Part shown: piece by piece, positions 7,641 to 16,080 of the stretch
How positions within the stretch are numbered: position 1 is the first letter of the stretch
Layout of the letters: each line of letters starts with the position of its first letter
Program-made: the position numbers and the translations under genes
The notes under the pieces: generated by a model
Told to the model about the DNA's origin: nothing
Seen by the model: only the letters and a program-made list of their open reading frames with translations
The model's database searches: none
Source: Streptomyces cavernae
GTDB taxonomy: Bacteria; Actinomycetota; Actinomycetes; Streptomycetales; Streptomycetaceae
DNA length: 64,000 bases
Direction: 5' to 3'
Assembly: GCF_004023625.1 (NCBI RefSeq)
Contig: NZ_RPDJ01000016.1
Span: 62,001-126,000 of the forward strand

Positions 7641-9435
7641 TCCCATCCGCTCCCGCCTTGTTCTGCGCACTTGGCGCACTCGGCGCACTCGGCGTGCGCG
7701 GCGTGCCCGACGCACTCCGCGCCCCCGGCGCCGGACTGTTGGTGATCACGTTGTTGTCTCCGATGGCGAACGCCCCCGGCACGTTCTCAATCAGCGTGCT
7801 GCCGCCGCTGACGTTCACGATCTTCTGCGCGAACTCGTCGGTCCGGTAACCGGAGTCCTTCAGCACCTGCTTCACGCCCTGCGCGACACGGTCCTGGATC
7901 GACTTCAGATAGCGGCTGATGTCCATCTCCTGGAAGAGCGAGGCGTGATCGCCCGAACCCAGCTCACGGACCGAACCGGCGGGGCCGTCCGGCAGCGCCG
8001 AGCCGTTGCCCGCGGTGAGTATCCGCCAGGTCACGGCGGCGCCACGGCCCAGCGTCAGCAGCGCCAGGACCATCGAACGCGGAGTCCGCGCCAGCGCCCA
8101 GACCGCCTTGCCGAACGCGCTGTTGTGGCGGTACTGGTGCGCCACGCGGTCCGCGTCCTGGAAGTCGGCGCGCACCGGCAACAGGACGTGCGGGGCGATC
8201 TCCAGCATCAGCATGCCGCCCTGGGTGTGCACCCGGACGAAGACGGACGTGACGACCTCCTCCTCCCAGCCGCCGACCCGGGCCCGCAGGAAGTGCCGCC
8301 GGGCCTCTCCGCCCTCCTCGACGGACTCGGCGCGGTGCGCCAGGAACGCGTCCGGGTGGTACGGCGCCAGGTCGCGCCGCGGCAGCCCGGCCACCGGCAG
8401 GAACACGCACTCGTCGAGTTCGAGACGGCGCAGCCGGTCCCGGACCGCGCCCCCGGCATGCGGCGAGGGCAGCCGCAGCCGGGCAAGGAGTTCGTGCACC
8501 TTGCCCAGGATGATCTGGTTGTTGACCGGTCGCGGCGGCTCGGCGCGATCCGGGTCCGGCCGCAGTTCCACGGCGAGCGTCCAGGCGTCGTACGCGTGCC
8601 CGGCGCCCCGGAAGGGCCGTGCCGCCCGGTACATCACCAGCGGAGAGTGCTGTTCGAGCCGGATCCGCTGCCGCAGCCGCTGGAAGCGCCGCCCCTCGAA
8701 GCGCTCGGCCGGGTCGCCGGCCATGTCACCGAAGCGCGTCGGGTGCAGTTCGTTCGCCAGGGACCGGGCGAACTGCCCACGCTGCGCCGCGACGCACGCC
8801 GCCACCAGCAGCAGGACCACGAGAGCGGCCCAGGCGCGGAACGGCTCGACGTACACGGCGCCGGACACGCCCGTCAGCCCGGCGAGGAAGTCGGGCACGA
8901 GAACCTCGATGAGTTCGGCGAGCTCCGTTCCGTCACCGGCACCGAAGGCGGTCTGCGCCATCACGACCAGGGACAGGACCAGGACGAGCCGCCCCCACCA
9001 GCGCAGCCACCAGGCCGGTAGCCGCCGGTACCACGGGGGTTGCTCCTGCGCGCCACGGATCCACGCGGCGGCGGCCAGCATCAGGCACGGCAGCAGGAAG
9101 ACGATGAGGACGTACTCGGTGACGGGGAGCCCCACCACCCACAGTCCCAGGATCACGGCCGCCCAGCCGAGTTCGATGCGCCGGGCACGCAGGGCGTGCG
9201 CCAGGACACGGGCCGCGTCACAGCCCAGTGAGGGCGCTGCGATGCGTTCCTCGTGGACGTACAACTCCTCGATGACCGCGTCGCGGTACGCCGCGTCGAG
9301 ATAGGTGCCCGCACACAGCAGCCGGGTCGCCTCGCTCGCGCCGGGCGGCACACCGCTCTCGTCCGGGCGAGCCGCGTGCGACTGCCCCGACGACGGCTGC
9401 TGCGGCTGCTGCGGAACCTGGAACGTCTGCGTCAA
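7633..9435 (-). CDS. Large multi-pass membrane protein with C-terminal RHIM-like motif
   Basis: 600-residue protein of unknown family. A Gln/Pro/Ser-rich N-terminus is followed by an acidic helical segment, then four hydrophobic stretches within residues 90-220, a long cytoplasmic-looking domain (about 230-540) and a C-terminal motif VPGAFAIGDNNVITN near residues 552-566, before a Pro/Ser/Ala tail. The TTG start at 9435 was chosen for its GGGGGAG ribosome site 6 bases upstream; the frame extends further up to 9588 without a good site. It overlaps the next gene by 8 bp. The C-terminal motif repeated at the N-terminus of the next protein is the arrangement seen in bacterial amyloid-signalling pairs. 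No nucleotide-binding P-loop is visible. Confidence 0.75.
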   Translation of the reverse strand: MTQTFQVPQQPQQPSSGQSHAARPDESGVPPGASEATRLLCAGTYLDAAYRDAVIEELYVHEERIAAPSLGCDAARVLAHALRARRIELGWAAVILGLWVVGLPVTEYVLIVFLLPCLMLAAAAWIRGAQEQPPWYRRLPAWWLRWWGRLVLVLSLVVMAQTAFGAGDGTELAELIEVLVPDFLAGLTGVSGAVYVEPFRAWAALVVLLLVAACVAAQRGQFARSLANELHPTRFGDMAGDPAERFEGRRFQRLRQRIRLEQHSPLVMYRAARPFRGAGHAYDAWTLAVELRPDPDRAEPPRPVNNQIILGKVHELLARLRLPSPHAGGAVRDRLRRLELDECVFLPVAGLPRRDLAPYHPDAFLAHRAESVEEGGEARRHFLRARVGGWEEEVVTSVFVRVHTQGGMLMLEIAPHVLLPVRADFQDADRVAHQYRHNSAFGKAVWALARTPRSMVLALLTLGRGAAVTWRILTAGNGSALPDGPAGSVRELGSGDHASLFQEMDISRYLKSIQDRVAQGVKQVLKDSGYRTDEFAQKIVNVSGGSTLIENVPGAFAIGDNNVITNSPAPGARSASGTPRTPSAPSAPSAQNKAGADGNG

Positions 9436-9611
9436 CGCTGCTCCCCCGAGGCGTGAACTACCGTACGCAACGCACTGATTGCCGTGTGCGACTGCACAGC
9501 TTAGGGGACCGGCGGGAGTCCCGGCGCGTGGTTTGCGGCGCGGGGAAGTCTGTGCACGGTGCCTTCGCATACGCCACAGGAGCGTCACAGGAAGTCCCGC
9601 GGAAACGACAC

Positions 9612-9642
9612 GGCCCCGGGCCGGGAAACCCGGACCGGGGCC
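9612..9642 (-). terminator. Hairpin downstream of mdh
   Basis: GGCCCCGG/CCGGGGCC outer stem, one mismatch, then CCGGG/CCCGG with an AAA loop, 22 bp beyond the mdh stop. There is only a weak T-rich stretch afterwards, as is common in Streptomyces. Confidence 0.6.
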
Positions 9643-9663
9643 TGTGCACCGAGTTCTGTGGGA

Positions 9664-10653
9664 TCAGATCAGGCCGAGGGCGCGCACCGCCTCGCGCTCC
9701 TCCTCCAGCTCCTTCACCGAGGCGTCGATGCGGGCGCGGGAGAAGTCGTTGATCTCCAGGCCCTGGACGATCTCGTACGTGCCGTCCTTGGTGGTGACCG
9801 GGAAGGACGAGATCAGTCCCTCGGGCACACCGTACGAGCCGTCCGACGGGATACCCATGGAGACCCAGTCACCCTCGGGGCTGCCGTTGACCCAGGAGTA
9901 GATGTGGTCGATGGCGGCGTTGGCGGCGGAGGCGGCCGACGACGCGCCACGGGCCTCGATGATCGCGGCACCGCGCTTGGCGACGGTCGGAATGAACTCG
10001 TCGGCGAGCCACTGCTCGTCGCTGACGACCTGGGCGGCGTTCTTGCCGGCGACCGTGGCGTGGAAGATGTCCGGGTACTGGGTCGCGGAGTGGTTGCCCC
10101 AGATGGTCAGCTTCTTGATGTCGGCGACCGTGGCGCCGGTCTTCTTCGCGAGCTGCGTCAGCGCGCGGTTGTGGTCGAGGCGGGTCATCGCGGTGAACCG
10201 CTCGGCCGGTACGTCCGGTGCGGCGGCCTGGGCGATGAGCGCGTTGGTGTTGGCCGGGTTGCCGACGACCAGGACCTTGATGTCGTCCGCGGCGTGGTCG
10301 TTGATGGCCTTGCCCTGCGGCTTGAAGATGCCGCCGTTGGCCTCGAGGAGGTCACCGCGCTCCATGCCCTTGGTACGGGGGCGGGCGCCGACCAGAAGCG
10401 CGACGTTGGCTCCGTCGAAGGCCACGTTGGGGTCGTCGGAGATGTCGATGCCCTGGAGCAGCGGGAAGGCACAGTCGTCGAGCTCCATGGCGGTGCCCTC
10501 GGCGGCCTTCAGTGCCGGGGTGATCTCCAGCAGGCGCAGCTTGACCGGCACGTCCGCGCCGAGCAGCTGGCCGGAGGCGATGCGGAAGAGCAGGGCGTAA
10601 CCGATCTGGCCGGCCGCGCCGGTGACGGTGACGTTCACGGGAGTGCGGGTCAT
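9664..10653 (-). CDS. mdh: Malate dehydrogenase
   Basis: TCA-cycle enzyme converting malate and NAD to oxaloacetate and NADH; cytoplasmic; 329 residues, the usual length for the actinobacterial enzyme. Visible: N-terminal dinucleotide-binding VTGAAGQIGYALLFR, VGARPRTKGMERGDLL (mobile-loop arginines), VVGNPANTNALI, TRLDHNRA and the catalytic His in IWGNHSATQYPD. It is apparently monocistronic: a hairpin follows it and a 547-bp gap precedes it, containing a palindromic sequence that may be its operator. Confidence 0.97.
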   Translation of the reverse strand: MTRTPVNVTVTGAAGQIGYALLFRIASGQLLGADVPVKLRLLEITPALKAAEGTAMELDDCAFPLLQGIDISDDPNVAFDGANVALLVGARPRTKGMERGDLLEANGGIFKPQGKAINDHAADDIKVLVVGNPANTNALIAQAAAPDVPAERFTAMTRLDHNRALTQLAKKTGATVADIKKLTIWGNHSATQYPDIFHATVAGKNAAQVVSDEQWLADEFIPTVAKRGAAIIEARGASSAASAANAAIDHIYSWVNGSPEGDWVSMGIPSDGSYGVPEGLISSFPVTTKDGTYEIVQGLEINDFSRARIDASVKELEEEREAVRALGLI

Positions 10654-11200
10654 GGCGTTCTCCGTATGACAGCTGGCGGTGGGGCGTCCCTGCCCCGGGT
10701 GCTGGATCCCTTTCCGCGTCCGTCCGGGCTACCGATCAAGCGTACGACCAAGGTGCTCGCGCGTGCGTTTGATCGATCTCTCGGCGTCAAGAGAGATCCG
10801 GTCGTCAGGCTATCGCGCATCCGTCATCCCGGACGGCCGGGGATGTGTGGCCCGTCCCACAACAACACGAAGAAGCGGCCGCCCGCCCGGGAGAGAGGGC
10901 GTGGCGACCGCGTGGGGTACCGGAAGGGGCAGGAGGGCGATGTCATGGCGCCGACCCTCCCACCCCGCACCGGATCCCGTGGGGGTACCGTCCGCCTGCC
11001 CCGTCGGAAGCCGGGCATGCCCCTTCGATCCGAAGTATCCGAAGTATTTGGAGAACGAGGCCGCAAGGCCGATGCGGGCGTGCGGGGGCGGCAGCCCAAG
11101 ACAGGGGCCCCTGCCCGGGCGAAGCGGAGAGCTCGGGGGAGGCGGGGGGAGGGAGGGAGCCGGACCGGCCGGAGGAACGGGCCGGTCCGGGAGGGGAGTA
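10654..11200. other. Gap upstream of mdh
   Basis: 547 bp without a convincing gene. It holds the mdh promoter region, a symmetric element at 10775-10798, a short direct repeat (CCGAAGTAT near 11030-11047) and a GC-rich stretch just after the HTH gene stop that probably serves as its terminator. Confidence 0.5.
10775..10798. promoter_or_regulatory. Palindromic element upstream of mdh
   Basis: GATCTCTC (10775-10782) and GAGAGATC (10791-10798) are exact reverse complements around GGCGTCAA. The core TCTCGGCGTCAAGA also approximates a TCTTGACGTCAAGA-like palindrome (two mismatches). It lies about 120-145 bp upstream of the mdh start. Confidence 0.4.
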
Positions 11201-12319
11201 CTACTCGGTGCAGCCCGTCTCACCGGTCTTCAGCGTGGCGCACGCCTTCGCGTCACCCTTGCCCTTCACGGCCACCATGGGCGTGTAGGCGTCGGTGTCC
11301 GTCTTGACCGAACCCTGCTGATCGTTCGCCCCGGAGGAGCTGACCGTCACCTGGTCGCCCGCGGCGGCCTGGGTGATCCGGGCCCAGGCCGCGTTGCACG
11401 TCTTGCTGTAGCGGACCTCGATGCGGGCGGTGCCCACCGTTGCGGTGCTGGCGGTCGTGGCCAGCTCACCGCCACAGCCCATGTCCTCCGGGTCCTGCCC
11501 GGTGCAGTCCTCGCCACTGCACTTGACCCCCGCCGGCAGCTCGGGAGCGGTGCTCGCCGTGGGGGAGGGCGTCTCCGGCGCGCTCTCGTTCTTCGTGACG
11601 CCCCCACCCTTGGTGAGGAAATACGCCGCGGCGAACAGCACGAGCACGCCGACGACTCCGGCGAGGAACATGGAGAACCGGCGCTTGCCACGCTGTTTGC
11701 CCGAGTCGGCCCGACGCGGCGCACCGGGTGCGCCACCGGAAGGTGCCGTCGCACCCCGGCCGCCACCAGGGGCGGAGCCGTTGCCGTACGGCCTGCCGTA
11801 CGCGGGGGAGCCGGCGGAGCCGCCGTATCCGGAGCCGGCGCCGTACGACGCCCCCTCCCGGTCGTGGGCGGACGGCTGCGACGGCACACTCGGCGAAACG
11901 CCCGCCGGCCCCGCCACGCCGGGCGTCGCCGTGGCGCTGCGCCCGGCCTTGCCGTTGCGGCCCTTGGACGGCGGCGCACCGAACTCGCTGAGCGCGGCGC
12001 GCGCCTGCGAGATACGGATCGCCTCCATCGTCATGTCGTGCCGCATCTCGGAGCGGCTCCACGCCCGCTCCGCCAGCTCCCACATCGTCGTGAGGTGCAC
12101 GGGATTGGTGCCGGTGACCTCGGCCAGCGCGACGATCGCGCCCTTCGGCGCGAGGAGCCGGCCGTTGAGATAGCGCTCCCAGGACGTCTTGCTGTAGCCG
12201 GTGCGGTCGGAGACCGCGGCTATGCTCAGCCCGCTGCGGTCCACGAGTCGCCGCAGCTGGCTGCAGAACTCGCGTACCTGCGGATCGAGTTCATCGGGCA
12301 AGGCCTTCCAACGGGCCAT
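11201..12319 (-). CDS. XRE-type HTH membrane protein with C-terminal DUF2690 domain
   Basis: 372-residue protein. An N-terminal helix-turn-helix (about residues 18-75; GLSIAAVSDRTGYSKTSWER) is followed by a helical region, a Gly/Ala/Ser/Tyr-rich linker, one transmembrane helix (MFLAGVVGVLVLFAAAYFLT, near 215-235) and an extracytoplasmic domain with CSGEDCTGQDPEDMGC and IEVRYSKTCNAAWARI. The latter matches the DUF2690 pattern known from actinobacterial HTH proteins. It is therefore a candidate one-component transmembrane regulator linking an outside signal to DNA. The start at 12319 (MARWKALPDEL) has GGGGGGAAG just upstream; longer in-frame extensions lack a site. Confidence 0.85.
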   Translation of the reverse strand: MARWKALPDELDPQVREFCSQLRRLVDRSGLSIAAVSDRTGYSKTSWERYLNGRLLAPKGAIVALAEVTGTNPVHLTTMWELAERAWSRSEMRHDMTMEAIRISQARAALSEFGAPPSKGRNGKAGRSATATPGVAGPAGVSPSVPSQPSAHDREGASYGAGSGYGGSAGSPAYGRPYGNGSAPGGGRGATAPSGGAPGAPRRADSGKQRGKRRFSMFLAGVVGVLVLFAAAYFLTKGGGVTKNESAPETPSPTASTAPELPAGVKCSGEDCTGQDPEDMGCGGELATTASTATVGTARIEVRYSKTCNAAWARITQAAAGDQVTVSSSGANDQQGSVKTDTDAYTPMVAVKGKGDAKACATLKTGETGCTE

Positions 12320-12746
12320 TGCTTCCCCCCTCTTTCCCCCCGAATGGTGCCAGTATCTTTCCCGTGCGTGACGCCCTGTGCCGAGCCCTTCTCCGGTTAC
12401 CCAGTGGGGGGCGTCCAGACAGGATCCCAGTTCCCGGGGTGGGGGCGCACGGAAGTGTGTCAGACCTGGGGCATGCACCGTTGCACGCCTGCTGGCCTGC
12501 GGTCCAGTCTCCCACCGACTTCCCATAGCACCGCACGGAACCCCTGCTCATCGCGAGGGACGCCCCGGAGCGTCCCAATTGAACAGGTTAGCGGCGTTGT
12601 CGAACTCGATCAGCGTAAATCCTTGAACTTGTCAATACATCGACACAACAAGACCACGGATGCAACCCCAGTGGCCACTTCAGCGCTCGGCGGGCACACG
12701 AGCGACGATGTCGCCCGGGTCCGCCAACTTGCCTCCACATCGGACC

Positions 12747-12843
12747 GGTCATCCGTATATCACGTGATCGGCCGTCCGTATTACTTGGCAGGTCATCCGT
12801 ACCACCTGACGAGTTATTGACCTCTTTCTGACGGTTCATCCGC
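12747..12843. repeat. Spaced GGTCATCCGTA-type repeats
   Basis: Copies begin at about 12747 (GGTCATCCGTA), 12770 (GGCCGTCCGTA), 12791 (GGTCATCCGTA) and 12833 (GGTTCATCCG). Spacings of 23, 21 and 42 bp are close to multiples of two helical turns, as in cooperative regulator-binding arrays. Confidence 0.4.
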
Positions 12844-13044
12844 GGCATCACCCGAAAGTGAGCGCGCCCGCCAGGGCGATGACGTTCGAAGTGACGGCGG
12901 AGAAGGGTGATTCGGTTCCGCAACGCCGCCCGGCCAACAGTCCGTAGCGGAATGGTCACCTCCGTGCCACAGCGAACGGACAGGTGTTGTGACCGGGATG
13001 GCACGTCCATGACTCTGGTCTCCCGGGCGCTGCAGCGCTCGGGA

Positions 13045-13088
13045 CGGTGCCCGTCCTCCCACGGGGGAGAGGACGGGCACCGGTTTTT
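13045..13088 (+). terminator. Strong plus-strand intrinsic terminator
   Basis: A 14-bp perfect stem (CGGTGCCCGTCCTC at 13045-13058 with GAGGACGGGCACCG at 13069-13082) is followed by GTTTTT. The T-run is on the plus strand, yet no plus-strand gene lies within the preceding 2 kb. Confidence 0.8.
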
Positions 13089-13174
13089 CCCCCGCAGAGC
13101 GCTCACTGGCGGCTTTCCTGCGGCGCCGTCGTCCGTGCACCGAATCCGAACGGGTCCTCGTCAGCGGATCGTCG

Positions 13175-14260
13175 TCAGCGGATCGTGAAGTGCAAGGCGT
13201 CGTTCAGGAACGGGATCTTCAGCCAGGGATCGGGCTGCGCCATCAGGGCCAGCAGCACGATGGCGGTGCCGAGCACGCCGTAGGTGACCAGGTCCGTGAA
13301 GCGGGAACGGACCGCGAGCATGCCCACGTCGGGCAGGATCCAGCGCAGTACGGCCCCGACGACCAGAGCGGCGCCGATCAGGAGCGTCCCGACCCGGAAC
13401 GTGTCCAACGCGGTGAGCAGCAGCCCGAGTCCGACGGTCGCGAGCACCACGAGAATGGGCCACTGGCGTGCCGGAGCCGGGGCGTCCCGCGAGGCCGCCC
13501 GGCCGCCGCCCTCGGGGCGTGCGGTGTCCCGGGTGAACAGCGGGAACCGCCGAGTGGTGCGCCGCGGCGTGCCTTCGGCGTCCGGCGCACTGATCGCGTC
13601 CCGCACGGTGAGCTCGGGCTCGGCCTCGTTCACCGAGACGCCCGTTGCCTCGGGCCCGGCCCCGTTCGCCGAGACGCCCGTTGCCTCGGGCCCGGCCCCG
13701 TTCGCCGAGACGCCCGTCGTTGCGGGCCCGGCCCCGTTCGCTGAGATGCCCGGTGCCGCTTCGGCGGGGCCATGCTCCTGGGAGACGTGCGACCCCGCAC
13801 CCGGCCCCCCGGAGGAAGGCCGCTCGCCGGACCCCGTCTCCGCGTGCGTCCGCCGCCTCGTCGCGGGCGGCTCCGTGTCCGTCCGCCGCTCCGCTGCGGG
13901 CGTCCCTGCCTTCGCCCCGCGGCCCGCCGCGGACGACCCTGGTTCGGCGGCCGGCCCTGATTCGGCGGCCGACGGGCGACCGGCCCCGGGTGTCACGGCA
14001 ACGCGGCCCTCACGTCCCGCCGGATCCGCCTGCCTCGCCGGATCCGGCTCATCCGCGTCGCCCGACCGCCCCGCCGCAGGCGCCACACCCTCGGCGCGGT
14101 CGGCGCGGTCGGCGCGCTCGACACTGTCGGCGTCGGCGCCCCGCCGCCGCGCCGTCACAGACGCCCCGCGGTCAGCCCGATCCGCTCCGCCGGGCCGGTC
14201 GGCCCGGTCCGCCGGCCGCTCCGCCGCGGGCACCCGCTCGGGCCTGTCCTCAGCCGACAC
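13175..14260 (-). CDS. DUF3017 membrane protein with long disordered N-terminus
   Basis: 361-residue protein. The last 100 residues are the DUF3017 domain with three hydrophobic segments (ILVVLATVGLGLLLTALDTF, GTLLIGAALVVGAVLRWILP and DLVTYGVLGTAIVLLALMA) and the ending LNDALHFTIR. The first 260 residues are an Arg/Asp/Ala/Pro-rich disordered region containing four 12-residue repeats (NGAGPEATGVSA). DUF3017 proteins are normally only about 100-170 residues, so the extension is unusual. The GTG start at 14260 overlaps the folD end by 11 bp with GGAG upstream, so it is coupled to folD, an arrangement typical of Streptomyces. Function unknown. Confidence 0.8.
   Translation of the reverse strand: MSAEDRPERVPAAERPADRADRPGGADRADRGASVTARRRGADADSVERADRADRAEGVAPAAGRSGDADEPDPARQADPAGREGRVAVTPGAGRPSAAESGPAAEPGSSAAGRGAKAGTPAAERRTDTEPPATRRRTHAETGSGERPSSGGPGAGSHVSQEHGPAEAAPGISANGAGPATTGVSANGAGPEATGVSANGAGPEATGVSVNEAEPELTVRDAISAPDAEGTPRRTTRRFPLFTRDTARPEGGGRAASRDAPAPARQWPILVVLATVGLGLLLTALDTFRVGTLLIGAALVVGAVLRWILPDVGMLAVRSRFTDLVTYGVLGTAIVLLALMAQPDPWLKIPFLNDALHFTIR
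13628..13757. repeat. 36-bp in-frame tandem repeat in the DUF3017 gene
   Basis: Units begin at 13628, 13664, 13700 and 13736 (last partial), each GTTCGCCGAGACGCCCGTTG-like followed by a GGGCCCGGCCCC segment. The period is 12 codons, so the frame is kept. Confidence 0.85.
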
Positions 14261-15104
14261 TGCGCTCCGCCGCCTCGACCACGTTGACGAGCAGCTGCGC
14301 ACGGGTCATCGGGCCGACCCCGCCCGGGTTCGGGGAGATCCAGCCCGCCACCTCGGCGACTCCCGGGTGGACATCGCCCACGATCTTGCCCTCGGCGTTG
14401 CGCGAGACGCCGACGTCCAGCACGGCCGCGCCGGGCTTCACGTCCTCCGGGCGGATCAGGTGCGCCGAGCCCGCCGCGGCCACGATGATGTCGGCGCGCT
14501 TGAGGTGCGAGGCGAGATCACGCGTGCCCGTGTGGCACTGCGTCACCGTCGCGTTCTCGCTGCGTCGCGTCAGCAGCAGCGGCATCGGGCGCCCGATGGT
14601 CACGCCCCGGCCGACCACGACGACCTCGGCTCCCTTGATCTCCACCCCGTGGCGACGCAGCAGCGTCAGCACGCCGTTGGGGGTGCAGGGCAGCGGGGCG
14701 GGCTCGTTGAGGACGAGCCGGCCCAGGTTCATCGGGTGCAGCCCGTCCGCGTCCTTGGCCGGGTCCATCAGCTCCAGGATGCGGTTCTCGTCGATGCCCC
14801 TGGGGAGGGGCAGTTGCACGATGTACCCCGTGCACGCGGGGTCCTCGTTCAGCTCCCGGACGACGGCCTCGATCTCCTCCTGCGTGGCGGTCGCGGGCAA
14901 CTCCCGCTGGATGGAGGCGATGCCGACCTGCGCGCAGTCGCGGTGCTTGCCCGCGACGTACTTCTGGCTGCCCGGGTCGTCACCGACCAGGATCGTCCCG
15001 AGGCCGGGCGTGACGCCCTTCTCCTTCAGGGCCGCCACGCGGACGGTCAGATCGGACTTGATCGCGGCTGCGGTGGCCTTGCCATCGAGAATCTGGGCGG
15101 TCAT
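14250..15104 (-). CDS. folD: Bifunctional methylenetetrahydrofolate dehydrogenase/cyclohydrolase
   Basis: 284-residue cytoplasmic enzyme that interconverts 5,10-methylene-, 5,10-methenyl- and 10-formyl-tetrahydrofolate, supplying formyl groups to PurN and PurH encoded nearby. Visible: the catalytic-lysine motif QKYVAGKHRDC, the substrate region QLPLPRGIDENRIL, PCTPNGVLTLL, the dinucleotide-binding VVVGRGVTIGRPM and the C-terminal NPGGVGPMTRAQLL. The start at 15104 (MTAQILDGK) gives the normal family length. The stop overlaps the downstream DUF3017 gene start. Confidence 0.97.
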   Translation of the reverse strand: MTAQILDGKATAAAIKSDLTVRVAALKEKGVTPGLGTILVGDDPGSQKYVAGKHRDCAQVGIASIQRELPATATQEEIEAVVRELNEDPACTGYIVQLPLPRGIDENRILELMDPAKDADGLHPMNLGRLVLNEPAPLPCTPNGVLTLLRRHGVEIKGAEVVVVGRGVTIGRPMPLLLTRRSENATVTQCHTGTRDLASHLKRADIIVAAAGSAHLIRPEDVKPGAAVLDVGVSRNAEGKIVGDVHPGVAEVAGWISPNPGGVGPMTRAQLLVNVVEAAERSVG

Positions 15105-15371
15105 GGCTCCATCCTCGCGGATGACCCGGTCCGGTTCCAATCGGCCCCGGCACTGTCCCGACCTCCCGGCCCGGTCCCCCGTCGACGGCGAGATCCCGCA
15201 GGTTGCAGCTGCACAACACCTGAACCCGTGGTCTGGACAAGGACTACCCACCCTAGAACGATGAACGGCGCACAATCGCGGTCAGTGTTGGGGGGCAAAA
15301 CCGCTCGAAACACGACGTTCCTCCGCGCCCATCCGCGTAGTCCCCGCTTTTGTCAACGGAGGAAACCCGCA

Positions 15372-15929
15372 ATGAGTTTCGGCGCGCCCAACGACCCCTA
15401 CGGTCAGCCGCAGAACCCGCAACAGGGCTACGGCTACCCCCAGCAGGGCCAGCAGCCCGGCTACGGCTACCCCCAGCAGGGCATCCCGCAGCAGCAGGGC
15501 TACGGCTACCCGCAGCAGCCGGGCTACGGCGTCCAGCCGCCCTACGCGAACTGGGGGCAGCGGGTCCTCGGCACCCTGGTCGACATGCTGGTGTTCGCCG
15601 TCCCCTACGTCCTCGTGATCCTGGGGAACGGGCGCGCCTCCACGCTCCTGGTGGCGGTCGGCGCCATCGCCCTCCTCGCCATCGCGATCTGGCAGCTGAT
15701 CCAGGAGGGCCGCACCGGCCAGACGATCGGCAAGAAGGCGCTGGGCATCCGTCTGGTGCGGGAGCGCGACGGGCAGCCGCTCGGAATCGGCATGGCGTTC
15801 GTCCGCCGGATCGCCCACTTCCTGGACAGCATCGCGTGCTACGTCGGCTGGCTGTGGCCGCTGTGGGACTCCAAGAGGCAGACGTTCGCGGACAAGGTCT
15901 GCTCGTCGATCGTGATCAAGACGCAGTGA
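15372..15929 (+). CDS. RDD-family membrane protein
   Basis: 185-residue protein with a Gln/Gly/Tyr/Pro-rich N-terminus (residues 1-58, repeats of GYGYPQQ) followed by an RDD domain: WGQRVLGTLVDMLVF with the family's Arg-Asp pair, three to four membrane segments, and the GQTIGKKALGIRLV loop typical of RDD proteins. GGAGG lies upstream of the ATG at 15372. RDD proteins are integral membrane proteins of unknown, possibly transport, function. The gene is divergent from folD across a 267-bp gap. Confidence 0.88.
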   Translation: MSFGAPNDPYGQPQNPQQGYGYPQQGQQPGYGYPQQGIPQQQGYGYPQQPGYGVQPPYANWGQRVLGTLVDMLVFAVPYVLVILGNGRASTLLVAVGAIALLAIAIWQLIQEGRTGQTIGKKALGIRLVRERDGQPLGIGMAFVRRIAHFLDSIACYVGWLWPLWDSKRQTFADKVCSSIVIKTQ

Positions 15930-15973
15930 GCCGCTGAGCGCGGCAGCGGTGTCTTCCGCCCGCCACACGTGCC

Positions 15974-16004
15974 CGGGGCAGTGTCACGGTGTGACACTGC
16001 CCCG
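15974..16004. terminator. Bidirectional-type hairpin between convergent genes
   Basis: CGGGGCAGTGTCAC (15974-15987) and GTGACACTGCCCCG (15991-16004) form a 14-bp perfect stem with a GGT loop, between the RDD gene (plus) and purH (minus). Confidence 0.75.
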
Positions 16005-16080
16005 GCGCCTTTCCGGCTCTTCGTTGCTCTTCGTCCTGCCGGCACTTGGTCTAACCGGCTCTGCGTCCCGGCGTCTCGGC

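Larger units (their letters stand above)
12320..13174. other. Large gap with repeats and a plus-strand terminator
   Basis: 855 bp with lower GC than its surroundings and no convincing gene. On the minus strand TTGACA at 12630-12635 may be part of the promoter for the HTH gene. On the plus strand there are GGTCATCCGTA-type repeats (12747-12843), a possible 22-29 codon reading frame (12858-12944, no clear ribosome site) and a strong terminator at 13045-13088. A plus-strand small RNA is possible. Confidence 0.4.

Noticed and set aside
10679..12820. 713-codon plus-strand frame
   Set aside because: It overlaps the HTH/DUF2690 gene antisense and two noncoding gaps; composition follows high-GC shadow reading and no domain is visible.
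12588..13140. Two minus-strand frames (172 and 108 codons)
   Set aside because: They have no ribosome sites, overlap each other in different frames, read through the plus-strand terminator and have a composition unlike the neighbouring genes.
13284..15371. Long plus-strand extension upstream of the RDD protein
   Set aside because: It is antisense to DUF3017 and folD. The RDD gene starts at 15372 with its own GGAGG site.
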